Assembly (NCBI GenBank): GCA_022316685.1
Contig: JAKJHU010000057.1
Span: forward strand, 1,550,001 to 1,614,000
Reading direction: 5' to 3'
Origin: Progne subis subis
Taxonomy: Eukaryota; Chordata; Aves; Passeriformes; Hirundinidae
DNA: 64,000 nucleotides
In this document: positions 38,763 through 49,741 of the stretch, piece by piece
Position numbering within the stretch: the stretch's first letter is position 1
Layout: the number at the start of each line of letters is the position of its first letter
Position numbers and translations under genes: made by a program
The notes under the pieces: generated by a model
Database searches by the model: none
Told to the model about the DNA's origin: nothing
The model's input: the letters and a program-made list of their open reading frames with translations, nothing else

Positions 38763-41700
38763 TCTACTCTACCCACTGGTACTTTTTTTCCCAGTGCTAG
38801 TTTTCAAAATACTTTCTTCCCTAGGAGTTCATGAAAATATGAATTAGAGACAAATTTTTAAATATGCAGATTTTTGACACTAGAAAGCGTTAAGATGAGA
38901 ATAGAGAGAAACCCCTCTATGTCCCCATGTCCATTTCTAGCCCACAGCTCCATGCTGCAGATGCCACCCCACAACAAGCCAAAGGCCTGCTCTATTAACT
39001 TTATTTGTCCCTTCTTGCCCTGGTTTCACTTCTGCGTCAGTTAGCGTTTCGGCCATCGCTGCTCAATCTGCAAACACTTGGCCTAGAAAGGAACTCCATT
39101 TTCCTTTTCCATCCCTTACTCCTGAAGCATGGCAGTGGCACCCACCCTCCAAAGAGTCTGAATACTTTAGCATTTGTCCATATAGGAATAACTGAGGTAT
39201 TACTGCTTGAGATGCGGGGTCTGACACAAAATAACATACATGGACCAAAACTATCCTTTAAAACAGATTCATAACTCGTGGATTTCAACTGTCACACAAC
39301 AGAGACCTTCTTAACAGCTCTCCTAGTTTTCAAATAAGCACATCAACATACTCAGCCTCTAAGCAGCATCACACAGGAGAGCCCACATAACGTGTGTTTT
39401 TCTTAAAGATCTGAAGAAGTGTTTTAGAGGGAATAAACTCTGAGTAGAGGGTCTGGAACATATTTTTTTCTAGACAGACCTTATTCCAATTAAGCAGAAC
39501 CTACTGGATCAGCAAAATTGTTTAGGAACGTTTCAAGGATACTTGGCACCCTGAAACACACATATATACTCACACATTCAGGAATTACTTCCTTGCAAAG
39601 CTTTGGCTTTTCTAATGAAATGAACAAAACCCAATAACATTAAATTAAATCTAAATACCAAAGAAATTAACAAAATTACAGTATTAAGGTTCCTATAACC
39701 GTATTTTAATTGCATACAAAGTATCTTCCACTTAGTCTTTATTAAGTTTCTATCTAAATAATCTGTTTATGATAAAAACATGCCCTAGAAAAGAAAGGAT
39801 GACAAAATATGGCTTTTGGAAATTCAATGAGTTAATTTTTAACTTTTTTTCATTTCAACATCAACATTTCAATATTTTGTGAGATTTAATAAAATTTCAT
39901 ATCCTTGAAAGAAAGAGAAAAAACATAACTAGAAGAGATTAGGATCTAAATTTTCTTACTTTGGAACTATTTTGCTTTAGTTGATCAGGCTGATGGGGTT
40001 AATACACCGACTATAGAAATTCATAAGACTGTTCTTTAATAATATAACAAGTTTTCAAACCACAATTTCAAGCATCAATTTGAAACCAATTCCCATAGCC
40101 ATTATTTATATCATATCTGGAACTGTGCTAATAACAACCATTCTTCAGTCCTAAGTAAGCCTCAAACATTTGATACAGTAATTTTTAGTTTCCTAAAGCT
40201 ACCTTGCGTCAAAACCTCCCCTTAGGAAGCAAGAACCAACAAAGCACTAACCTTCAGCATGGCAGCAAATCATACAATAATACAATTCCTTCTCCAACAA
40301 AGCCATTACTTCTCAAACACAGGCAGGAGAGACCAAGTACATTGATCATAAACCAACTTCCTAAATCACATTGTCATGAGACACACCATGTGCTGGAAGA
40401 GTGAAGGGAAGAAGAGGGGCTGTGACAGTGGTTTCCTGGGGGGCAATTCCACTGAGAGACAGCACTGCCCAGACCTGCTTTGCAAGCCCCTCCAGCCTTG
40501 TCCTCTGCTCTGAATTGCACTGGAGACTGTTGTTCCCAGGAGAGTGAAGCTTTTCAATAAGTCACATGCTATGGTCACAACACCTGAACTATATGACTGG
40601 TGTATGACTCCAGAGGGGCTCTGGAGCTGCAGGTTGGACACTGGAGCCCACAGCACTTACTGAGCTTGAGTGTGTCAAACTGGAGGGGTACTGGTGATCC
40701 TTTGTGCAGTCTAACAGATGCAGGTGGTAGTTTTGTTTATTTACACCGGAAAAAAAGCTGTTTCTAGAATATCTATGAAATGGTGAATGAGACCCAAACA
40801 TGATTATGAAGTGCTTCTGGAGTGACCTCCACAGCAGAAAACATCAGCACATGCAGCACTGGTAGCTACATTTGTGCTCCTCGTTAAACAGCAGGGTGAA
40901 GTGCAGAAAATACCAGCCCCAACAGGTTTCCCCTCTTCCCTTCCAACCTGCATTCAGGCCAGGGAACCCTCCTGTGCATCCATGATCTATCATACTTTGA
41001 TAAAAGCAGATGGTGATGGTGCTCTGTTCTGGGAGCTCCAAGGGTTGAGGGCATGGCTGCTTGCTGCCATGACTCCCACCTGAGCCCATGCATCAAAGAG
41101 GCATCAATAACGCCTGGCTCCAGCTGCCCATGGCTGGGAAGCTGTGGGAAAAGCCTGCTGCCAGCCACGGGGGCAGAGCAGCCAACCCAGCTCAAAACAA
41201 TTGTACAGAGGGCAGGGCAGCTCTGGGACGTGCCAAAGCTCCAGAGCGGACTGGGACATAGGCAGAGAGGAAATCTGGATGGATCACAGCGGGTCACAGA
41301 CCATTTTCACTTATTTTGATCAAAGGGCAGCAGAGTTGCCATTTAGCAATAATTTGTTGAGCCAGCTTGCGAGATGCAAGAATATTTTCCACTACTCGGA
41401 ACATAACTGTAGTAGCAGCTCTGACTGAGAAATCAAGTTATAACTATGACGTGCTGAGTGCTCAAATAGCTGTTATTTTGACAGACTGGCCCAGATTTTC
41501 ATCTCATTTCTTGAGAGAAATGCTCTATTATTTCATAAAAGAACTCCTGCAATACCCATTTATGTCAAAATAAGAACATAATGTAGACTTACAGTCAAGG
41601 ATAATCAAAATTTCTCTCAAAAAAATCCTGTATTATGCTTGCATTTTGAGAAACCTGCTAGGGATGGGGTCAAAATTTCAAAGTTTGGAGTTCGTGAAGG

Positions 41701-44472
41701 AATAGTTCTTTCTTCCTTCTTGATGTAATTAAAAGAATTATAATTTGATTTTGATGTTTTCAAAGGTGGATGTAAATTTATTTTATTCCTGCCCTTTTAG
41801 CGTAAAGGAATGGGTGCAATGCTATAAAACTTCAAGCACCTGTAGGGAAGGAAATACTAACCTTTTTTTTTATCCTGGTGACTTTTAAGTGATTGAGGAG
41901 CTAAGTCAGAAGAAATGTATCTCTCTCCTCTTTATCCAGGAGAAAAAAAGTGTGGTAACTAAGGTTTCTCCAAATTCCTGCAGCCATTTAAATCTTTAAC
42001 TCTTTTGAATTTTGACAATTATACGCACACGGCAGTGATAAGTAGAAGTCTGTATTAGATTTTCATTAGCTGTAATTCCATCCTAAGACCTAGAATCTCA
42101 TACTACAGACACAAACATCATAAAAATACCCAAACATTTGGTTTCGCTCATGTAGAACTGAGCTGTTAAAGTGAAAAACTGTACTATGAGTCTTCCAAGA
42201 ACAGGCTAGTAGAGAGTAATGTTTTTGTTATTTCCTGCTGTGACTATAAAGCGTAAGCTGAATGAACAGAAATGCTACAAAACCACAAGAACTGCTTGGT
42301 CTTTGAACACTGCACTCATGAGCACAGCAAACGCAGAAGGTACACCCTGGGCCTGGGGGCTAGACCAGCCAAAATGGAAAATGGTAGCCTGGATTTCAGA
42401 GTGCATTTTACAGGAAAGAGATTTTGTGTATCCAGAACAGCATTGTCTATCTATTATTTGCCTAAAAATTGAGCAGCTTCTGAATGCCATCTTCTAGGTA
42501 GGAACTCAATAGTGCCTCTGCATGAATTTTCTAAGATGACATGCAACGCATCATACAGGTCAGTTCTCATGAAACATTTGTAAGGGGCTGACAGATAATA
42601 CATCTTGAAAAAACATCCAGTATCCAGGTTCCTTCAAAAGAAAACAATTTAATTTCTGCTCTGTGACCTTTGTAGTTAGAATGTGCCACATTTAGCAGTT
42701 ACCAGTCCATTGCTAATGTTTACTGAAATAAAATCCAGATGTGCTACTACTAGTGGTAAGCAGCAGGATTCCCAAGGTCCATAAGATCCATTATTTTAAA
42801 CCCTATGCCTCCTGATGGGAAAAGATCAAAAGATGACTGCAAGCATTATGTCAGAAAAGTAGCAGAGCTAAAAAACCAAAAAAAAACCCCAAACATTTTT
42901 TAAAAAAATAGTATTTCTGTAAAACAAGTCAAGTTCAGGAACAAGAATATTTTACAATCATAACAAGTGACACATAGTTAGCAAACATCTGATGTGCACT
43001 GGTGTTTTAGCACTAATCATTCATGCTTTGCCCTATACTCTAGCAGATGAGCCAATTCACTCTAGTTTAAATTTGTCCTACTCCTGACTGTATTAATTTT
43101 TTTATCTATTAATAAACCTTGCACATATTTCTACAGACTTGACAATGAGTTTTCACACATCTGATCTTATTCTAACAGATGACTACATCAAAGTAGTAAA
43201 CAGGAACATGTGTCCAGCTATTGATCCTTCCTCCTCATACCCTGTTCACTTGGCCTGGTACTGGCTGGGTGAATCGTCCTGGGTGACTCCCCACTTCAGA
43301 GCTGGGAACACCAAACACGGGGATGGCCCTGAGCACCCCTGGATCTGTGACCTCCAAGAAGAAATTCCTCTCCCACCAGCTGGAGTATTTCTGCCCCAGG
43401 TCCCAAAATATTTGTAATACCTCCCTGTCCACAGTACTGCACTACTGCCTTGTGTTACAAACTTGAAGGTAGTCAGGCTTCTCTAAAAAACACTTTTCTT
43501 AGAAAGCTACTATGGGATCAGATTAGGGACAGCACAATCTCCTAAAGAGAGCAGCAGAAACTCACTATGGACTAGAGCTAAGATGGCCCCACCTGAGAAT
43601 CTTATCCTAAATATTTGATACATAGGGTACAGGGCCAAGGCATGTTAAGCCTGAGGTTGTTAATCCCCATCTGTCAGGACAGAGCAATGCCTGCTCCCAA
43701 GTTGTCTGGCCCCATGCCACAGAGCACAGGTGCCCGGCAGTAACAAGTTTGTGGCCAGCCTACAAAGCACAGCAAGCAGCATTGCTTCTGCAGGGGGTTC
43801 CGCTCACATGCCAGCACCGAGAAAACAGCCAGAGAGAAGCTGAGTAATGGTACTGGAGGTGGTATAAATTCTTCACTTGGTGTCTAATTTTCAGCAAAGT
43901 TGGATAATGATTGTGGGTTCTTAAACAAATAAAATAGTATCACATACTAGCTTTTACTAAGAAACACCAGCCTTGACTTAAGCACATGCACCAGCAACCT
44001 GTGAAACAGGTTTGAGACCATCTGGCTACAGGCAGTCCTCGAGTTTGCCCTTGAGTGCCTGGGCTGTCAGCAGCAGCTGCCCATGCACCCCTTTTCCTTT
44101 CTCCACAGAACATCACTCCAAAGCAGTCTCTCTGACCAGATCAGCGGGACAGCTGCACCCCTGCCTGCTGCTAGCAGAGTCACAGCACTGGAGTTAGTAA
44201 CACTCACTGTATGACACGCTCAGAGCTGCTTTTGCCAACAGTTTGAAGAGACCCCAACTGGGGGGAAATTCATAGCAATGTCACCTTGCTAATTATCCTT
44301 TACTTTTCAGAAACTCTTAACCACATGGTTATTCCATACCTGTAGAAACATCTATACTGCAAAAGTTATAAAGCAGATGGGAGTGGAATGAATTTTGTCT
44401 AGTATCGAGCACTAAATGGCAGTATGGTTTTATAGTGAAATCCATTCTGCAAATAAAGTAGAGGTCTCCTAG

Positions 44473-44488
44473 AAAAAAAAAAAAAAAA
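44473..44488. repeat. Poly(A) tract, 16 bases
   Basis: An uninterrupted run of 16 A preceded by TCTCCTAG. No recognisable retroposed body lies upstream. Confidence 0.85.
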
Positions 44489-46358
44489 CCCTGCCAGTAA
44501 TTGACATACTCTGCTAAATTTTGGAGCACAGAGCTAAACGTTCCTCTCTACACATGCACATTATTCCTTCTGGGCTGTTCTTATAGTCAATCCACCATGG
44601 GACCACATCCAGGGTCTACAACTTCAAGGGAGTGATCCTGTGATTACCTACATGAACTTGCAGGAGTTTAATCTTTCCTGTTGACTTTTTGTTCCCTTCA
44701 TTTCCTATTTATTGGGGATTGTGAATATCACTTTTAAGTAAGGTGTTCATCTTTGCCTTGTTTTCACTTTTTCACAAACTATGTTCATTCATTGCACATC
44801 CCCATGGCACTTTGTTTGTAAACACATTTCTGCTCAGCACCAGAACTGTCCTATGACTTTGCATCCTGTATAGCAAGGTAGCAGAGTGATAACTCTTGTT
44901 CCTGAAATCTCAGAATTGGCTGTTGCTGACACATGTGCCATGTTTTAAGGTCATGGTGCTAAATATCCTTTTAAAGATGTTGCCAAAATAGTAGCATTAG
45001 CAGAGACAAATCGTGCTTTAAAGTCCTGCCTGTTTTTGCAGGTGCTTTCCTGCAGAAGCCACTTGAGGTTTTTTCCTTTCCATGAAATCTCCTGATCATT
45101 ATTTTAACACCTCTCCGGAGCCTTGTGGGTCACAGGACCATGCTATTGAGCTTTCCCACGGTAATTCCAGGAATAGCTCCAAGATATGAATCATTATGTC
45201 CTGCCTTGATCATCAGATGCTTATGCAGCCTGTGTAATGCCCCATCTGGATAACTCTAATTCCTACGTTTGGGGGCCTTCCTGCTATTTCCCTGAAGCTG
45301 CCTGTAGCTTGTGCACAACTCTGTTGCCAATACAGTAACCAGAGCCAAAATCTCAGTGTGAACTCAAAGAGGTTCATTGCCTTGTAATGAAGTAGAGGAT
45401 TCATTTCTGTCTCACGCAGTGTTGCCCTGCCACACACGTGAATGTTGGTTTGTTCACATTCCCTGTGGCTTTTTCATCACTTGAGGTGAGGACATACAAC
45501 CTTCTTTCCCAGCCAGTGCTACAAAAGAGATATTATTGCTCCGTGTTGTTATGTCCCAAATCTACTGTCTAGCCTCGCTAATACTGTCTGAATGCCTATG
45601 CCTTGCTGTTCCAAACCACTGCTCTGATTCCAGCCTTATGCTCCATGGAGCACTGATTTATTCAGGCACAGAGGGCTACAAGAGAGCAGGAACACGTGCG
45701 TCCCCATGCTACAGGACACCTGTTTGCCCTTGCCTGCCAAATAACATTTTGTTCACGACAGTTGTGGTTGCCACCAAGACAGACTGAATTACAGCAGGTG
45801 CCTGGGAAACCCAGGAACTTTTGGGGGCTAGAAGTCTATGCAACTGTAAAGCACTTACTGTGTTTGGAGCCAGCTTATATTGGAAAGACCGGTGGGGACA
45901 AAGTGAACCACAAGGAAAGGAGCCTAATGGAGCTTGTCAAAGAAACATTCCCATAGGGGCTGAGCCACCAGCTGCATCTGACTGGATGGAAATAGGATAT
46001 CAGATGCCTTCTTTGCTCGAGAGGAGACTGAAAATCAGTTTCCATGTCCGGACACAGAGAGTGAGACAGTGTTGTGGCAGCAGGGGCTCCATGAGTTGGT
46101 GAGAAGCTGGTGAGGTGGATCTGAGGTTGCTGCCATGCCCTGTGCTTGACCACCAGCACCAGCTGGTGGTGCTCTTAGCAGCGTTTTGATGAACCTAAAA
46201 ATGTACAGAAAATGCAATTTCTTTATTCTCATAAACGCTTCACTCAAAAATGTGCAGGTTCTTGGAAGATAATTGGTTCAAGCCACTGACAGAAAATCCA
46301 CTATCACAAAACCAAATCCCTCAAACATCATGGAAGATGGTCATTGCTCCTAATCTAG

Positions 46359-46400
46359 ATCTACATAAAAATCTGTAACATTTTTATGTTACATGTAGAT
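46359..46400. repeat. Nested inverted repeat (hairpin-capable)
   Basis: An inner perfect 7-base stem, GTAACAT (46375-46381) with ATGTTAC (46386-46392), closes a TTTT loop. An outer 7-base stem pairs ATCTACA (46359-46365) with TGTAGAT (46394-46400), leaving an asymmetric 9-versus-1 internal bulge. It could fold as a hairpin or cruciform. The stem is AT-rich and too short and bulged to call a microRNA precursor. It may be chance. Confidence 0.5.
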
Positions 46401-47218
46401 GCCATCTGCCCTGAGAAGTGGAAGCAGCATTTCCTGGCAGGACATAAATATCAGGGAAATGACATCCAGCAAGGTGCAAGACTGCTTTCATGAAGGCTCC
46501 TTTTAGACAGTCATTTACACAGTGGGGACTGTGCTGATGGTAAGGACCTGCTTGATAGAAAAAATGCGCTCACAAAATAATTGAGATGTATACAGTGATC
46601 AAAGGGAACTAACTGAAAACATTAAAAGAATGTCATGTAAGAATTAATAGGCCTAAAAATGATGAATCGATACAGTTTACCACATATTACAAAAAATCAT
46701 TTAAAAAGCGGTAAATAACAAGGTATGAGCAATCTTATCCTTTTAAAAAAAGTGCTTTAGTATGTGACGAAATATACATGTTGTTACTCATCAGGCATGT
46801 AAAAAATTCAAATAAAGATCCTTCAGATAAAGCTCATAATGTAAATGTAAAATTATAATTGTCTATTATTACACTCCCTATGCAACACAGAGGCAGAGAA
46901 AACTTTTTCCTTAAAAATTCAGTACGGCCAAAATAAATCTTTCTTCTAATTGAAAGTTTTGTCTTAATTTCTGCATTTTTGGTAATTTTAAAATAGGAAA
47001 TTATCTTTTAAAAAACCCTCAATCCTCTATTTTATGAGGGACCATTCTGTGCTTTCTCCTAATCTCCATCATTAGAGACCAAGAAAACACAGTAGAAAAA
47101 ATAAACTTTTAAAACAATTCCACGAAGGTGGAAATCCTAACAAGGTGGATTCCCCTTGCCCCTCCCCAACACATCATTCCCAGTAACTCTGAAATCCATC
47201 TGAGTCCCACTAGTAGAA

Positions 47219-47488
47219 CGTGCATGTGTTTGAACGCTAATGCCCGAGCGATCTGCTGAGGGTGAGCACGAAAGCGCCGGTGTGAGCAGAGCTCCTGAGC
47301 AGCCTGCACACGGGCAGGGAGCGCTGGGGCCACCCTGGCTGCGTCTGCACCCCGGGGTGCTGCTGCCGGCGGAACAAAGCGCTCTGCGTGTGCTCTTCGT
47401 TTGCGGCCGAGTATCGAACTTTGGGCTCTCAATCAGGAGCGCAGGCTTGGTTTAGCTCTCGTTGACTCTGGCTGCAAAGCATGCAGCG
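47219..47488. promoter_or_regulatory. Compact CpG-rich block, candidate CpG island (promoter or enhancer)
   Basis: By hand I count 22 CpG dinucleotides in about 270 bases, in a neighbourhood where CpG is very sparse. The core contains GCGCCGG (47274-47280), CCCCGGGG (47350-47357) and GCCGGCGG (47365-47372). High GC with near-expected CpG is the signature of unmethylated CpG-island promoters or orphan islands acting as enhancers. The flanking DNA returns quickly to AT-rich sequence. A minus-strand open frame of 107 codons (47109-47432) crosses the block, but its Ala/Arg-rich composition is what GC-rich DNA gives by chance. It is not an LTR or CR1 sequence that I recognise. Whether it initiates a long non-coding RNA or is an alternative first exon cannot be decided here. 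Confidence 0.5.
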
Positions 47489-49374
47489 GCACTTGAGAAT
47501 TGGCCTCTTGGTTTGGTTTCCCCTGACAGTGGTGCAAATTGCGTGGGTCCTGTTAAATCTCAGAGTGGAAAAACTACATCAGTCTAAGACACGTGAGCTC
47601 AAATAAAGAGACGTAACGTGTAAAGAAACCTTCACGGGACAGTTTACAACATGCAGTGGTTTTTAAATGTTGTATAGAATTAAAGAGGCAGTTATACCAA
47701 AGAATAAGATGTCAAAATACATTTAAAAACACTGATAAAAAATAAATGTTGTTAAATTATACAGCCCTGGAGAATAACAGAACCTCATTTAAATGCGTAC
47801 ATGAAATTTTAAAAGGACTTCCATATGCCAAGAAAAGTAATAGCAGAAAGCAGGTGCAAAGCACTTTAAGGTTGAACTTGATTTACAAAAGAGACTGAAT
47901 TTAAGGAACAAGAGCTGGGGAATTTAATATGAATGTAGGTATATGGTGAATTATATCCATAGAGATGGCAATTAACTTTTAGCTTATAATATATAGTATT
48001 CAATAATAAGAGAGAGTAATAGTTATCCAAGATGAATCTGAAGCAATAATCAATAATAATTAGTATTATGATAATCTGTGATTATCTATTACTCATGACC
48101 TATTTGGCCTTTGTTTTTTGTTGATGTCAATAGCTATTTTACTCACACATCTTTAATCTCTGCTTCTATCACCCAGAATATTATAGTCTGGACATAGAGA
48201 TTTTCTTTTAATTATTGATAAATCTTCTGCCCTTCCTCAGATTTTAATAGCAATCACAATAATTGAATTAGAACTTAATGAAACAGCAATTTGAGGCTTT
48301 TTTTTTTTTTGCCAAATAAGACTTCTTATCCATTAACTTTAAAGAGGAGAAATAGGGCAGAAGTTTTAGCCAGGCTTTAAAGACAAATTATTTTCAAAGA
48401 ATGATAATTTTACAGACTCAAGAAGAAAAATCCCTTAAGTCTTAAGGGAAATGGGATTAAACCAAGATACTTCAAATCATATCAGCCTAGAAGTAATAGA
48501 AGCTTTCCTGATAGCCTGAGATTAGAAGGGACAAAAGGGCAGAGCCTGTTCTCAGGCTGCAAAGAATACAAGGCAGGGGAGATACGTATTCATTCCCTAC
48601 ACAAGTGGCAGCACTTTATATGATTTTTGGAAATCAGAGAAAGGCTTGAGATTCTCTAGTCGCAGACTAAATTATTCAGTAAAATGATGTTTCTTCAATA
48701 TATAATTGGAAAAAAATAGGAGAGGGAGCTTGAGCGGATAGTAAGACAAAAAGTATGATTTTTTTAACCAAAATATCCAGTTATTTCAGTGATAAGCAAA
48801 AGAGAAATTCTCTAACCATAAAACAGAGAGGGACATTTAATGTCTCTCCAGGACAGAGCCTGAGCATGGCAGGACCCAGGACGGTGAAGCTTGAGCATCA
48901 AAGACAAAGCAGCTGCTGCTCGAGCAGCTTCAGGTACTTAACTGAAATGTCACAGGTTCCATTTCATCAGCTACTTAAATGAATTTCAAGAAGGAGTGCA
49001 CCAGTAACACTGACAATTTTGGCTTTAACAAGCACATTGCAGTGAGCTGCTCAGCTTTATTTGACAAAAGTGGAGACACTAGCAGTGCTCACAGACTTGC
49101 TTCCTAAATTAACATGCAAACTTGCTTTCACATCTGAAGGCATCTGTTCCTACGAGCATGAATAAAGGAAGCTTTCAAGAACCAGAGATCACTCGCAGAC
49201 ATAATTCTAATATTTAGAAGATATTACCATAATGAAATTTTCAGAAGTTTGGGGAGGTGAGACATCAAGCTGGTTTGTTATACACTAACCATAATCCTGG
49301 GACAGTTTCTTATATTTCCAAAACCCTTCCCCCTGTATTTCCCAAACCCTGTTTGTGAGGTGGTGGTCATTTCT
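47489..49374. other. Non-coding AT-rich DNA (gene-free stretch)
   Basis: No gene is recognised. The segment around 47930-48110 is dense in ATAAT/TAAT words (for example near 48003, 48047-48065 and 48088) and could be a homeodomain-type regulatory region or simply AT-rich drift. A 13-base T tract is present at 48298-48310. Confidence 0.65.
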
Positions 49375-49600
49375 AATATTTTTTTTTGTGTGTGTGGGGT
49401 TTTTTTTTTTTTTTGTTTGTTTGGGGTTTTTTTTGTTTGTTTGTTTGTGTGGGTTTTTTTTGTTTTTTTTTTGTTTTTTGGTTTTTTTTGGGGGGAGGGC
49501 TTCTCTTTGTTGGTTTGGGGATTTTTTTGAGGGGGAAGTATTTCATATTCTGTTGGTTTGGGTTTTTTGATTATGATTTACCTGTTCAAGTTTTTAAAAA
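49375..49600 (+). repeat. T/G-rich low-complexity tract
   Basis: About 225 bases consist almost wholly of T and G, made of long T runs separated by GG, GGG, TGTGTG and TTTGTTTG units, with a GGGGGGAGGG stretch near 49490. Open frames across it (Phe/Gly/Val-rich) are artefacts of composition. It sits about 80 bases before a CR1 3' tail in the same orientation, but nothing recognisable as CR1 lies between them. Confidence 0.85.
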
Positions 49601-49680
49601 AATGTTTAATAAATAGCTAAAACTATTGGTTAAAAAAAATTAAAATCTTGGGAAAAAAAAAAAAATGGTGAGTGGTATTT

Positions 49681-49741
49681 GGTTAACAGTTGGACTTGGT
49701 GACCTTAGAGGTGTTTTCCAACCCTACTGATTTTATGATGA
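49681..49741 (+). mobile_element. CR1 LINE, minimal 3' tail fragment (plus orientation)
   Basis: About 60 bases match the very end of CR1. GTTGGACTTGGTGACCTTAG corresponds to the 'GTTGGACTTGATGATCTTAG' block, then GGTGTTTTCCAACC to 'GGTCTTTTCCAACC'. A terminal GATTTTATGATGA corresponds to the ATTCTATG-type 8-base repeat. Nothing of the upstream UTR or ORF2 is visible; the sequence immediately 5' is an A tract (from about 49653) and then T/G low-complexity DNA. This is a severely 5'-truncated insertion, which is the usual fate of CR1. The copy is closer to the remembered consensus than the fragment at 36604-36745. Confidence 0.88.

Larger units (their letters stand above)
38763..47218. other. 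Non-coding unique DNA (gene-free stretch)
   Basis: No recognised gene. The part from about 40370 to 41300 is somewhat GC-richer and carries overlapping open frames on both strands, none with a domain. It also contains a 16-base A tract (44473-44488) and a nested inverted repeat (46359-46400). The remainder is AT-rich single-copy-looking DNA. Confidence 0.65.

Noticed and set aside
47109..47432. 107-codon Ala/Arg-rich minus-strand frame over the CpG block
   Set aside because: Composition follows directly from GC-rich DNA; no homology recognised.
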